A stretch of DNA of 34,698 nucleotides from Flavobacteriales bacterium UBA720. Lineage in GTDB: Bacteria; Bacteroidota; Bacteroidia; Flavobacteriales; Weeksellaceae. Position numbers and translations under genes: made by a program. A model generated the notes under the pieces. The model was given only the letters and a program-made list of their open reading frames with translations, was not told the origin of the DNA and searched no databases. The DNA lies in contig DBLQ01000105.1 in NCBI GenBank assembly GCA_002297505.1, positions 4,724-39,421 of the forward strand, in the 5' to 3' direction. Numbering within the stretch: the stretch's first letter is position 1; every line of letters begins with the position of its first letter. Positions 21,801 through 29,354 of this stretch are shown here, piece after piece.

Positions 21801-23244
21801 TGATTATAAAGGTTACCGGTTAAGAAACAGGGTATTTAGCGGTTTTCTGGCAATTTGCTTTCTGAGTATTTTTTCCTCGGCGGTTTTGTCCTTCATTATT
21901 CTCAGAAATAACGCCAAGGACCAGAGCCGGACGGATATGCAGAATAAGTCTGAGGCACTGATGTCCTCACTGGATTATGCGCTGAGTCACTCGCTGGTGC
22001 AGACACAGGATATCCCGAAAGTTCTCGAAAACAAAATCTACGAGATTGCCGATATCAATAAGCATGACATCATTATCTATGATCTGAACGGGAACTACCT
22101 GGTTTCCAATAAAGAACCCAATCTGGTTGCGCAGAAAAAGATGCCAGCCAATGTGATTTCGGCCATCCGGAAGAACGGTAAACGGTATGATGATAAATCT
22201 TACGATGATAATCTGAAAGCCAGCATCATCTCGTCCTATATGGTTCTGAAGAACAATATGCTGGAGGATATTGCATACGTGTACTTTCCTTATTACCACA
22301 ATGAAAGTGCATACATGGTGGTGTTCAAACATTATTTTGCTTATATTATTGGTGTCAATATTCTTATTGTGCTCTTCAGCATCTGGCTCAGCTGGATTAT
22401 CTCCAATAATTTGACAAAAGCCATCACCCGGTTTACTTCGATGATCAACAGGATCAATCTTTTTGATAAAAACCTGCAGCCCATCCGCTATTATAAAAAT
22501 GACGAACTCAATGCCCTGGTGAAGGCTTATAACAAAATGATCTCTGAGATTGCCGACCAGCGCGAGCGTCTCAGTTACATAGAAAAGCAATCGGCATGGC
22601 AGGAAATGGCCAAGCAGGTGGCCCATGAAGTGAAGAATCCACTCACGCCGATGAAGCTGATGATGCAGAATTTCGAGAGGAAATTTGACCCTAATGACCC
22701 GAATAATGAAACGAAGGTTAAAAATCTAAGCGAGATCATCATTGGCCAGATCGAAGTCATCAGCAGGGTGGCTACGGCATTTTCCGAATTTGCACAGCTG
22801 CCGAAACGCAATGATGAAAAGATCAATCTGAACAAGCAGATCCGGAATGTTCTCACGATTTTCAGCGACGAGAATATTTTTGTTCACGCCAATCAGGATC
22901 AAATCATGATGAAGATTGACAAGGATTATCTGGCAAGAATTATCATCAACCTCGTAACGAATGCCAGCCAGGCTAAGTCTGATGATCGGAAATCTGTTAT
23001 CAATGTGGATCTGGAAAAAATCGAAAAGCGCATTAAAATCACCGTCAGCGACAATGGAATCGGGATCTCCGAGGATAAACTGGAGAAGATCTTTGATCCC
23101 AACTTCACCTCCAAAAACAGTGGGATGGGCATCGGTCTGACCATGGTGAAGCGCATGGTGGAGGACTATAACGGCACCATCAGCGTAACCTCTGAGCTAG
23201 ACAAGGGCGCAGTGTTTACCATTTCAATGCCTTCCGGCCTCTAA
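21790..23244 (+). CDS. Sensor histidine kinase (NtrY-like), orphan
   Basis: A 484-residue membrane kinase. Segments: TM1 about 17-38, an extracytoplasmic sensor region (~40-180), TM2 about 182-205, a HAMP region (~205-260), and a HisKA domain with the phospho-acceptor H279 in HEVKNPLTPMKL. The HATPase domain shows an N box (INLVTNASQA, about 386-395), DNGIGI (421-426) and GMGIGL (445-450). The H-box form HEVKNPLTP is typical of the NtrY group. No response regulator is near, so the partner must be encoded elsewhere. The gene overlaps ribE by 11 bases and the following methyltransferase by one base (TAATG), so it is likely translated from the ribE transcript. The signal sensed is unknown. Confidence 0.92.
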   Translation: MSFSDYKGYRLRNRVFSGFLAICFLSIFSSAVLSFIILRNNAKDQSRTDMQNKSEALMSSLDYALSHSLVQTQDIPKVLENKIYEIADINKHDIIIYDLNGNYLVSNKEPNLVAQKKMPANVISAIRKNGKRYDDKSYDDNLKASIISSYMVLKNNMLEDIAYVYFPYYHNESAYMVVFKHYFAYIIGVNILIVLFSIWLSWIISNNLTKAITRFTSMINRINLFDKNLQPIRYYKNDELNALVKAYNKMISEIADQRERLSYIEKQSAWQEMAKQVAHEVKNPLTPMKLMMQNFERKFDPNDPNNETKVKNLSEIIIGQIEVISRVATAFSEFAQLPKRNDEKINLNKQIRNVLTIFSDENIFVHANQDQIMMKIDKDYLARIIINLVTNASQAKSDDRKSVINVDLEKIEKRIKITVSDNGIGISEDKLEKIFDPNFTSKNSGMGIGLTMVKRMVEDYNGTISVTSELDKGAVFTISMPSGL

Positions 23245-23948
23245 TGAAGCCATTCCGATTTCAGCAATTTGAAATTGCTCAGGACGCCGCCGTTTTCAGG
23301 GTTGGGACTGATGCGGTATTGCTTGGTGCATTGGCGCAGGTTCATCACGCAAAACAAGTTCTGGAAGTTGGTACAGGATGTGGAATCATCTCGCTAATGG
23401 TGGCGCAGCGCAATCCGGATGCCGGGATTTTAGCCATCGATATCAATCCGGACGCCGTCGCGCTTTCTCAAAACAATTTTTCCAACGCTCCTTTTTCTAA
23501 AAGATTGAAGGCGCAATTCCAGGACTACAAAAATTTTACTTCGGATGAAAAATTTGATTTAATTATTTCAAATCCGCCTTATTTCGAGGTTAATAAATCT
23601 GAAAAAGACATTCTGGCGAGACAGAGATTGGGTCTGGATTTTATCGATTTGATTCAGAAATCTGCCCGATTACTTTCGGCGGAAGGATTCTTGACAGTAA
23701 TCATTCCGATAGAATCGGAGAAGAAATTTACAAGAATTTGCTTTGACAATCAATTGTTTATACGGAGAAAAATCAATATTAAAGGTATCCTGAATGCTGA
23801 ACCGAAACGCGTGGTTTTGGAATATTCTTTAAAACAGTCCAAACCCATCACAGAAGAATTTGTCATTGAAAAAATGCCAAGAGTTTATTCGGACGAATAT
23901 CTCGAGCTGACCAAAGATTTTCACCTTTTCAACAAAAAAGCCCCTTGA
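23244..23948 (+). CDS. trmN6: tRNA1(Val) (adenine(37)-N6)-methyltransferase
   Basis: A 234-residue SAM-dependent methyltransferase of the TrmN6/YfiC family, which modifies A37 of tRNA-Val. It starts MKPFRFQQFEIAQDAAVFRVGTDAVLLG, typical of the family. It has the SAM-binding EVGTGCGI (41-48) and the N6-adenine catalytic NPPYF (110-114). Its ATG overlaps the kinase stop by one base (TAATG), so it is the third member of the ribE-kinase-methyltransferase set. The stop lies inside a hairpin shared with the convergent ftsE gene. Family membership is sure; the exact tRNA target in this organism is inferred from homologues. Confidence 0.9.
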   Translation: MKPFRFQQFEIAQDAAVFRVGTDAVLLGALAQVHHAKQVLEVGTGCGIISLMVAQRNPDAGILAIDINPDAVALSQNNFSNAPFSKRLKAQFQDYKNFTSDEKFDLIISNPPYFEVNKSEKDILARQRLGLDFIDLIQKSARLLSAEGFLTVIIPIESEKKFTRICFDNQLFIRRKINIKGILNAEPKRVVLEYSLKQSKPITEEFVIEKMPRVYSDEYLELTKDFHLFNKKAP

Positions 23949-23964
23949 AACTGTTCAAGAGGCC
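23934..23964. terminator. Terminator between trmN6 and ftsE
   Basis: GCCCCTTGAA and TTCAAGAGGC pair around ACTG with one mismatch. On the minus strand the stem runs into six T residues, so it mainly serves ftsE; it overlaps the last codons of trmN6 and could also stop the plus-strand transcript less well. Confidence 0.75.
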
Positions 23965-23985
23965 TTCTCTATGGGAACTTGCTTT

Positions 23986-24696
23986 TTATTCAAATAATTC
24001 TGCCGTGTCCAGAACGGAGAGTTGGCCGTTTTCGCAACGGATGGCTTCGCCTGGGTAATTCTGGATCATGTGGTAATCGTGTGTTGCCATCACCACGGCG
24101 CAGTGATTTTCCTCGGCCAGATTTTTCAGCAGCGTCATGATGTCATTGGACGTTTCCGGATCCAGATTTCCTGTAGGCTCATCGGCAAGAATCAACTCGG
24201 GATGATTCAGAAGCGCTCTGGCAATCGCGGCACGCTGCTGCTCGCCACCGGAAAGCTGATGTGGCATCTTATGTTTCTTGGTTTTCATGCCTACGCTGGA
24301 CAGTACTTCATCAATCCGGGCTTCCATCTTATGTTTGTCTTTCCAGCCTGTAGCCTGAAGTACGAAAAGCAGATTCTTCTCAATATTCCTGTCCGGCAAC
24401 AGCTGAAAGTCCTGGAACACGATGCCCAGTTTTCTTCTCAGATTAGGCACATCCGACTGTTTCAGATTTTTCAGGTCAAAACCAGCCACCTGTCCGCTGC
24501 CACCCTGAAGCGGCAACTGGCCGTAAAGCACCTTCAGAAGTGAGCTTTTCCCGGATCCTGTTTTCCCGATCAGATAGCAGAATTTTCCTTTTTTGATATG
24601 AAGGTCTACATCATTGAGTACCGTAAAATTTTTCTGAACAATTTTAGCATTGCTCAGGTCGATAATATCGATACCCGGATCATTTCTGTGCGGCAT
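23986..24696 (-). CDS. ftsE: Cell division ATP-binding protein FtsE
   Basis: A 236-residue ABC ATPase of the FtsE type, which with FtsX controls peptidoglycan hydrolases at the septum. It has Walker A GKTGSGKSS (44-52), Q-loop Q95 in VFQDFQLLPD, the signature LSGGEQQ (148-154), Walker B LILADE (168-173) and a switch histidine in ATHDYHMI. FtsE and LolD share this layout, but the VFQDFQLLPDRN segment and the short linker favour FtsE. ftsX is not adjacent: the gene is flanked by trmN6 and rpmH, whereas the two genes are often paired in other phyla. The N-terminus starting MPHRNDPG is plausible but other starts are possible. Confidence 0.85.
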   Translation of the reverse strand: MPHRNDPGIDIIDLSNAKIVQKNFTVLNDVDLHIKKGKFCYLIGKTGSGKSSLLKVLYGQLPLQGGSGQVAGFDLKNLKQSDVPNLRRKLGIVFQDFQLLPDRNIEKNLLFVLQATGWKDKHKMEARIDEVLSSVGMKTKKHKMPHQLSGGEQQRAAIARALLNHPELILADEPTGNLDPETSNDIMTLLKNLAEENHCAVVMATHDYHMIQNYPGEAIRCENGQLSVLDTAELFE

Positions 24697-24749
24697 AATT
24701 ACTATGATTAATTATTGATAACTGGTGAGTGATAGAAAATTTATCAATC

Positions 24750-24757
24750 CAAAAATA
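24750..24757 (-). promoter_or_regulatory. Candidate ftsE promoter -7 box (TATTTTTG)
   Basis: An exact TAnnTTTG on the minus strand, about 54 bases before the ftsE ATG and beyond the rpmH terminator. No -33 TTG at normal spacing. Confidence 0.4.
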
Positions 24758-24805
24758 AAAAAAACATCTTATTGCTAATCTATTTTTGGCAAATTTTAAC
24801 AACAA

Positions 24806-24834
24806 AAAATGCTTGAAAAAATTCCAAGCATTTT
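24806..24834 (-). terminator. Rho-independent terminator after rpmH
   Basis: A perfect 10-bp stem (AAAATGCTTG at 24806-24815 with CAAGCATTTT at 24825-24834), 9-base loop, followed on the minus strand by T residues. It lies 23 bases beyond the rpmH stop. Confidence 0.85.
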
Positions 24835-24856
24835 CGTATATGATAATTAAAGAAAA

Positions 24857-25015
24857 TTATCTCTTAGCGCGCGCAGCACTAACAGTTAAGCTCTTTCTGC
24901 CTTTCGCTCTTCTAGCTGCCAACACTCTTCTTCCGTTTGGAGTGGACATTCTTTCACGGAAACCGTGCTTGTTTCTTCTTTTTCTCTCAGATGGTTGAAA
25001 TGTTCTTTTACTCAT
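24857..25015 (-). CDS. rpmH: 50S ribosomal protein L34
   Basis: A 52-residue L34 read on the minus strand from the ATG at 25015 to the TAA at 24857. It starts MSKRTFQPSERKRRNKHGF, with RMSTPNGRRVLAARRAKGR in the middle, which is the L34 signature, and ends in AARAKR. The size and arginine/lysine richness are normal. It has a strong promoter (TTG-N19-TATATTTG) and its own terminator, so it is a single-gene unit. In many bacteria rpmH sits with rnpA near the origin; neither rnpA nor dnaA is next to it here. It is easily missed because it is so short. Confidence 0.97.
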   Translation of the reverse strand: MSKRTFQPSERKRRNKHGFRERMSTPNGRRVLAARRAKGRKSLTVSAARAKR

Positions 25016-25058
25016 CACTAATATATTTAGTTCGTAATTCTATTAATTTTTCAGATTG

Positions 25059-25088
25059 CAAATATATAGATTTTATTTTGAGTGGCAA
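25059..25088 (-). promoter_or_regulatory. rpmH promoter (TTG-N19-TATATTTG)
   Basis: On the minus strand, TTG at 25088-25086 and TATATTTG at 25066-25059, a 19-base spacer, with the transcript expected to start near 25052, about 37 bases before the ATG. Confidence 0.7.
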
Positions 25089-25167
25089 ATATTTAAAAAC
25101 TTTTTTGTGTTAATTTTTCTAAGTCAAAATTGAACGTTCAGACACTGGCTTCTGTACAGCACCACTC

Positions 25168-25196
25168 TTGAAGTTGCTATCTAAAGTTTATCTTTG
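25168..25196 (+). promoter_or_regulatory. Promoter of the DUF1648-waaA unit (TTG-N18-TATCTTTG)
   Basis: TTG at 25168-25170 and TATCTTTG at 25189-25196, spacer 18 bases, predicted start near 25203, ATG at 25216. Confidence 0.65.
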
Positions 25197-25215
25197 CAAC
25201 AGAAAATAATGCAGC

Positions 25216-25692
25216 ATGAAAGCGGTATCCTACATCTTCAAAACTTTATCAGCACTGATTCTCCTTTTCAGCTGGGTTTTTGTGGTGGTTAATTTCCAAA
25301 AAATGCCACAATCGGTTCCTATTCATTATGGTATGGACGGGCTTCCGGATGGCTATGGCCCAAAGAGTACTAATTGGTTTTTGCTGCTGATTCAGAGCGG
25401 CCTTTTTTTTCTGCTACTGTATTTTTCCCGAAATTCTGATAAACCCGGACTCAGTATTCCAAATAATCTAAAGTCAGATCCTGTGGTTGCCGAATTTGTA
25501 GTTTCCAGTCTGCTTTTTTTAATGATGCTGATTTTAGGATTGATATCCTATGAAAGTGTGCTGAATGCCTTAGGGAAAATCAAAGGTCTGAGTGCAGCCA
25601 ACAATTATCTTCTGCTTGCATTGCTTCTATGGTTGGTCGGAATCTTGATTTGGTCTGCCATTATTTCTAAACGTAAAAAAATGAATTTGTAA
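25216..25692 (+). CDS. DUF1648 membrane protein
   Basis: A 158-residue membrane protein with a DUF1648 motif: P-x-x-V/I-P-I-H-Y-G-x-D-G-x-P-D-G-x-G-x-K-S at about residues 31-51, flanked by a first membrane segment (8-28) and a second (53-70). Two further hydrophobic segments lie near 92-112 and 129-150. The family is widespread with no settled role; some members sit with transcription regulators or in SdpI-type immunity proteins, but the longer SdpI features are not seen here. Its stop overlaps the ATG of waaA by one base (25692), so the two are likely co-translated, which hints at an envelope role. Confidence 0.8.
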   Translation: MKAVSYIFKTLSALILLFSWVFVVVNFQKMPQSVPIHYGMDGLPDGYGPKSTNWFLLLIQSGLFFLLLYFSRNSDKPGLSIPNNLKSDPVVAEFVVSSLLFLMMLILGLISYESVLNALGKIKGLSAANNYLLLALLLWLVGILIWSAIISKRKKMNL

Positions 25693-26951
25693 TGAAATCG
25701 CTATACAATCTTTTTGTACATCTCATGGTTTTTGGAATGAAGATTTTCGCACTTTTCAGCGGTAAGACTAAAAAAGGCGTGCGTGGCAGGAAGCAGTCTC
25801 TCAATGTCGTTAAGGAAAAGCTGAAGGGTACAAAAGTCATCTGGATGCATGCCGCGAGTTTAGGCGAATATGAACAGGGCCTTCCAGTGCTTGAAAAATT
25901 AAAAGAAGAGTTCCCGGGACATAAAACGCTGGTAACTTTTTTCTCGCCTTCCGGTTATGAAAATATCAGGAAACGAAAACCGATTGCCGACGCGATTTGT
26001 TATTTGCCTTTTGACAGAAAGAAAGATGTGAAAGATTTTGTTTCCACCTTTGACACAGAGATTTTCTTTACAGTCAAATATGATTATTGGTACAATCTTT
26101 TGGCAGAGCTCAAAAAACGCAGCACAAAAATCTACGTTATTTCTGCATTGTTCTATGAACACCAGATTTTTTTTGAAAGCTATGGAAAGTGGTTTGCAAA
26201 GCAGCTGCGGCAGAATGTTGACTGGTTTTTTCACCAGACTGTCAAGTCCAAAGCATTGGCGAAGAATATTGGCTTAACCAATTCGACCGTTTCCGGCGAC
26301 ACGAGATTCGATAGGGTGAAGCAGTTTCTGGAGCGCGATAATCATCTCGAGTTTCTGGAAGAATTCAAATCGGAGCGGCCCCTTGTTGCCTTCGGTAGCA
26401 GCTGGCAGGCCGAGGAAGATATCGCCCAGGTGGTTGCCAAGAAGCTTCCGGAGGTGAAAATCGTCCTTGCGCCGCACGAACTGCGCAGGGTGCCGCATCT
26501 CCAAAAACTATTTCCCTCCGCCGTCCTTTACAGCTCACTCTCAAAGTCGCAAAACCTTGATATCTCCAACTGTCAGGTGCTTATTATTGACAGTATCGGC
26601 AAGCTGTCGAAACTATATTCTTATGCAGATTTGGCAGTTGTAGGTGGCGGATTTCACGCGGCTGGTCTTCATAATATTCTGGAAGCGGCAGTGTACGGCG
26701 TTCCGGTGATTTTCGGAAATCAGTATAAAAAGAATCCTGAAGCGGATGCGTTGATTGATGCCAAAGGCGCCAAATGTTTCGATGACTTTTTGGCCGCCTC
26801 GGTATTCATCACGGAGGTCATGAAAAAAGATATGCAGAACGAAGGCGGTGAAAAATCCTTCCTGAAGCAGATGTCGGAAAATGCGTACAATTTTGTGAAT
26901 TCTCAGCCGGATGCTACCGAGATTATTGTGAAGAAAATTTTAAGTCTTTAA
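25692..26951 (+). CDS. waaA: 3-deoxy-D-manno-octulosonic acid transferase (Kdo transferase)
   Basis: A 419-residue GT30 enzyme that transfers Kdo from CMP-Kdo to lipid A at the inner membrane, the first step of LPS inner core assembly. It has a hydrophobic N-terminal anchor (about 5-23) and the acceptor-side motif MHAASLGEYEQG (52-63) with the presumed catalytic glutamate. The VSGDTRFDRV stretch lies near 216, and APHELRR and GGGFHAAGLHNILEAAVYG form the CMP-Kdo-binding half. Length is normal. It follows the DUF1648 gene with a one-base overlap and is convergent with the unknown gene downstream. Its presence shows that the organism makes Kdo-containing LPS. Confidence 0.94.
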   Translation: MKSLYNLFVHLMVFGMKIFALFSGKTKKGVRGRKQSLNVVKEKLKGTKVIWMHAASLGEYEQGLPVLEKLKEEFPGHKTLVTFFSPSGYENIRKRKPIADAICYLPFDRKKDVKDFVSTFDTEIFFTVKYDYWYNLLAELKKRSTKIYVISALFYEHQIFFESYGKWFAKQLRQNVDWFFHQTVKSKALAKNIGLTNSTVSGDTRFDRVKQFLERDNHLEFLEEFKSERPLVAFGSSWQAEEDIAQVVAKKLPEVKIVLAPHELRRVPHLQKLFPSAVLYSSLSKSQNLDISNCQVLIIDSIGKLSKLYSYADLAVVGGGFHAAGLHNILEAAVYGVPVIFGNQYKKNPEADALIDAKGAKCFDDFLAASVFITEVMKKDMQNEGGEKSFLKQMSENAYNFVNSQPDATEIIVKKILSL

Positions 26952-26988
26952 ATTAAATTCTCGCAGATTTCTCAGATTCGGCAGTTTA

Positions 26989-27615
26989 CTATTTCAAAAA
27001 ACCCTGACTTCTGATGTCTTTGACCATCAGTTCAAAATGCTCCGGAATGTTTTCCGATTTCAACCAGCTAAAATCCAATCCGTTATTCGTGCAAAGTTTT
27101 TCCATGTAAGGATTTCCATGGATCCGGGAATCGATCTCAGTTAAAATCTCGTCGAATTCCAGCCAGTAATCTTCATCCAGTTTTTTGATTAGTATCAAGG
27201 CTTTGAAAATCTTATTGATGAGATAGATGTAAAGTTTGTAAACCGCATCAAAGCGCTGTTTTCCAAGCTTCTCACTGTACAGAAGAATTTCGCTCACCAA
27301 CAATAGATTCAGGTAAGCTTCTCCGAATTTATCTGTGGTCACCTTGACATGTTCTGTAATTTCGGCGCTGAGTTTTCTCACCAGAACCAGAAAATATTTT
27401 GGGTTTCCAATGTATTTCGAGATTTCAGAAATCATTCCCTTGATGTAAGATTCCATAGCGTTGCGCTTGTCGTCCGTTGTTTCTTTATCGATCAGTTCGA
27501 AGTACAGTTTCTTGGAAAGCAGCTTATCTTTCTTGAGTAACCTGAAAATCAACTTGTCCTTTTCCGAATGCGAAAACTGACTGAGTGCGGCCTTAAATTC
27601 CTTCGAATATTCCAT
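26989..27615 (-). CDS. Conserved-looking helical protein of unknown function
   Basis: A 208-residue soluble, strongly helical protein, rich in Lys, Glu and Leu. I recognise no catalytic or binding motif and no membrane segment or signal peptide. Notable stretches are AALSQFSHSEKDKLIFRLLKKDKLLSKKLYFEL near the N-terminus and a repeated K-L-x-L-x-I pattern around 125-150, which could form a coiled-coil or helical bundle. It follows a GT2 gene on the same strand with the stop and start overlapping by one base (27615), implying coupled translation. It may therefore assist or regulate that glycosyltransferase; this is inference from position only. Confidence 0.75.
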   Translation of the reverse strand: MEYSKEFKAALSQFSHSEKDKLIFRLLKKDKLLSKKLYFELIDKETTDDKRNAMESYIKGMISEISKYIGNPKYFLVLVRKLSAEITEHVKVTTDKFGEAYLNLLLVSEILLYSEKLGKQRFDAVYKLYIYLINKIFKALILIKKLDEDYWLEFDEILTEIDSRIHGNPYMEKLCTNNGLDFSWLKSENIPEHFELMVKDIRSQGFLK

Positions 27616-28370
27616 TAATTAAAGATTTTTGAATATTTCAGAAATCCATTAAAAGCCCAATTGGCTGTGTAATAGAGTGATTGCATGGTCGAAAATTTCA
27701 TGTAATCTTTGTACACCAAATATTGGTCCTTCATGATGTTGGATTTATTTCTGGAAACACTATTGGGCAACATTCTGTATTTTGATAAAGTTTTTTTCAG
27801 CGGTTTTCCTTCCGGGATTTTTTTTAACAATTCCAGCCACATCACGTGATCTTCTCGTTTGGTGCCTTCCGGAAAATAAAATTTCCCCACTCTTTTGGAA
27901 TCGTACATTGATGAAAGTAATGATAATCGACAGGTTTTCAAGAGATTATTAAAGGTTACGATTGTGTCTGCTTCAAAATCGCCAATTTTTGTTTGGTTAA
28001 GGTTTTCATCGCAACGGGAATAAGTAGAATAAGCCAATTCTGCATTTTCAGATTTCATAAAGTTGACCATTTCTTCGAGGAAATTCGGTTCCCAGAAATC
28101 GTCGGCATCCAGAAATGTGATGAATCTTCCGGTTGCATTTTCAAGTGAAATATTCCTGGCGTGGCCAGCGCCGCCATTTTTCTCCGCTTTAAAAACTTTG
28201 ATCCTCGAATCTTGAATTTTTTCCAAAATCTCTACCGAATTATCTGTAGAACAGTCATCTGTAATGAGCCATTCCCAATCCTGAAAAGTCTGTTTAAGGA
28301 CAGAAGTGATGGTTTCTTTCAAATATTTTGACGAATTGTAGCTCGGCGTGATGATGGAGATTTCTGGCAC
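27615..28370 (-). CDS. Glycosyltransferase family 2
   Basis: A 251-residue GT2 enzyme. The opening is ISIITPSYNSSKYLKETITS, followed by DDCSTDNSVEI (38-48), NGGAGHARNISL and the metal site DADD (about 91-94). After the core, the REDHVMWLELL segment fits the conserved E-D motif of this group. The start is a GTG at 28370, with a -7 box only 14-21 bases upstream, so its leader is very short. It is first in a two-gene unit with the unknown helical protein and lies at the edge of a 1 kb repeat region. Substrate unknown; the family is certain. Confidence 0.9.
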   Translation of the reverse strand: MPEISIITPSYNSSKYLKETITSVLKQTFQDWEWLITDDCSTDNSVEILEKIQDSRIKVFKAEKNGGAGHARNISLENATGRFITFLDADDFWEPNFLEEMVNFMKSENAELAYSTYSRCDENLNQTKIGDFEADTIVTFNNLLKTCRLSLLSSMYDSKRVGKFYFPEGTKREDHVMWLELLKKIPEGKPLKKTLSKYRMLPNSVSRNKSNIMKDQYLVYKDYMKFSTMQSLYYTANWAFNGFLKYSKIFN

Positions 28371-28383
28371 TTGCGATTTTTTG

Positions 28384-28391
28384 CAAAGGTA
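28384..28391 (-). promoter_or_regulatory. Promoter -7 box of the GT2 / unknown protein unit (TACCTTTG)
   Basis: An exact TAnnTTTG on the minus strand. The expected start lies 5-10 bases before the GTG at 28370, giving a near-leaderless transcript. No -33 TTG is visible. Confidence 0.5.
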
Positions 28392-28474
28392 AAGATATTG
28401 AGTTTAAGATAATAGACTTTAAGATGATAGATAATAGGCTTTTTTGAGAATGAATGCTTGATTAGTTTTAGGTC

Positions 28475-28880
28475 AGAAATGTGTCGCTCCTACGGAGCTT
28501 CGCTTGTGGGTGCTCTAATTTTCCTACAAACATTTCGCTCCTGACGGAGTTTTTTTGAGACTTTTTTTGCTGGAAAAGTGTCGCTCCTAACGGAGCTTTG
28601 CGTGAGGTGTTGGACTTTCGCTCCAAACATTTCGCTCCTGACGGAGTTTTTTTTGACTTTTTTTGCTGGAAAAGTGTCGCTCCTAACGGAGCTTTGCGTG
28701 AGGTGTTGGAATTTCGCTACAAACATTTCGCTCCTACGGAGCTTCGCTTCGTAGTTGAATTTTTCTACGAACGTTTCGCTCCTACGGAGCTTTGTTGTCT
28801 TGCTGGAAAATCCTCGCACATACCGAGCTTCGCTTTTTGGTTTGAAATTTCCTACAAACGTTTTGCTACTAAGGGAGCTG
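28475..28880. repeat. Tandem array of degenerate palindromic units, nine copies
   Basis: Core TCGCTCCTACGGAGCTT or close variants begin at 28484, 28535, 28581, 28632, 28677, 28728, 28776, 28814 and 28863, so spacing is 38-51 bases. Each core is a small palindrome (GCTCC-TA-GGAGC type). Units alternate in two forms, giving a higher-order period of 96-97 bases: 28528-28624 and 28625-28720 are near identical. The last two units are eroded. Open frames crossing the array encode only repeat-derived peptides. Confidence 0.85.
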
Positions 28881-28963
28881 ATTTGTAAGTTGATTTTGGC
28901 AGTTTACTTTGGTCAGTTCAATTGCATAGCGTTTTTAATCGCTATTATTTTGTTTCATGTATA
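28881..28963. other. Spacer between the array and its inverted copy
   Basis: AT-rich sequence of about 83 bases. I see no gene, promoter or terminator in it. Confidence 0.4.
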
Positions 28964-29036
28964 GAACTCCGTTAGGAGTGAAATGTTTGTAGGAGATATG
29001 AGTAATCTGGATCAGAGCTCCGTAGGGGCGACACCT
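28964..29036 (-). repeat. Inverted two-unit copy of the 28475-28880 array
   Basis: Read on the minus strand, this gives GTGTCGCCCCTACGGAGCT, a variable stretch, then TCCTACAAACATTTCACTCC and TAACGGAGTTC, in the same order as the first two units of the array. It lies about 80 bases beyond the last unit in the opposite orientation. Confidence 0.7.
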
Positions 29037-29131
29037 TAGTGTGAATTTATTTAAGCTTAGCTTAGATATTGATTGGGACTTTTCAAAATCATATTTGGAA
29101 AGTAATATTCGGATGACAAACGTTATGATAA

Positions 29132-29262
29132 AGCCGCAACCCGCGCCCCGGCCTGCGTGGAGCTCTTTTTTGTTATTGCGGGAGCTGAAACTTTCTAGTG
29201 ATATCTTCGTTCCGTACGCAAAAAAAAGCGGGAACCCTTCGACTTTGCTCAGGATAAACTAC
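29132..29262 (+). repeat. Chimeric dispersed repeat
   Basis: The left part (29132-29234) starts AAGCCGCAACCCGCGCCCCG, continues with a GGAGCTCTTTTTTG block and ends with GCAAAAAAAAGCGGGAA. This is a hairpin-forming layout like that of copies A and B but a different subtype. It then joins CCCTTCGACTTTGCTCAGG at 29235-29253, a separate short repeat common in bacterial gaps. No gene is supported here. Confidence 0.6.
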
Positions 29263-29324
29263 ATACGGATAAAGGCGCCAAAATTATTATCATTATCCTG
29301 AAATGTGAACCTGAAAATTTAAGA

Positions 29325-29354
29325 TTGTCAGTTTGTCTCAAAATCTTAACTTTG
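29325..29354 (+). promoter_or_regulatory. leuS promoter (TTG-N19-TAACTTTG)
   Basis: TTG at 29325-29327 and TAACTTTG at 29347-29354 with a 19-base spacer; predicted start near 29361, about 40 bases before the ATG at 29401. Confidence 0.65.

Noticed and set aside
28475..28880. CRISPR array
   Set aside because: Repeats are degenerate and palindromic, the intervening sequence is itself repeated instead of being unique spacers, spacing is uneven, and no cas gene is nearby.
28490..28888. Open frames across the tandem array as possible proteins with repeated FVAKFQHLTQSSVRSD-type motifs
   Set aside because: The repeated peptide patterns simply mirror the DNA repeats; there is no promoter, start context or composition of a real gene.
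29041..29301. Open frame of about 86 codons upstream of leuS
   Set aside because: It runs through the chimeric repeat and has no promoter and no recognisable domain.
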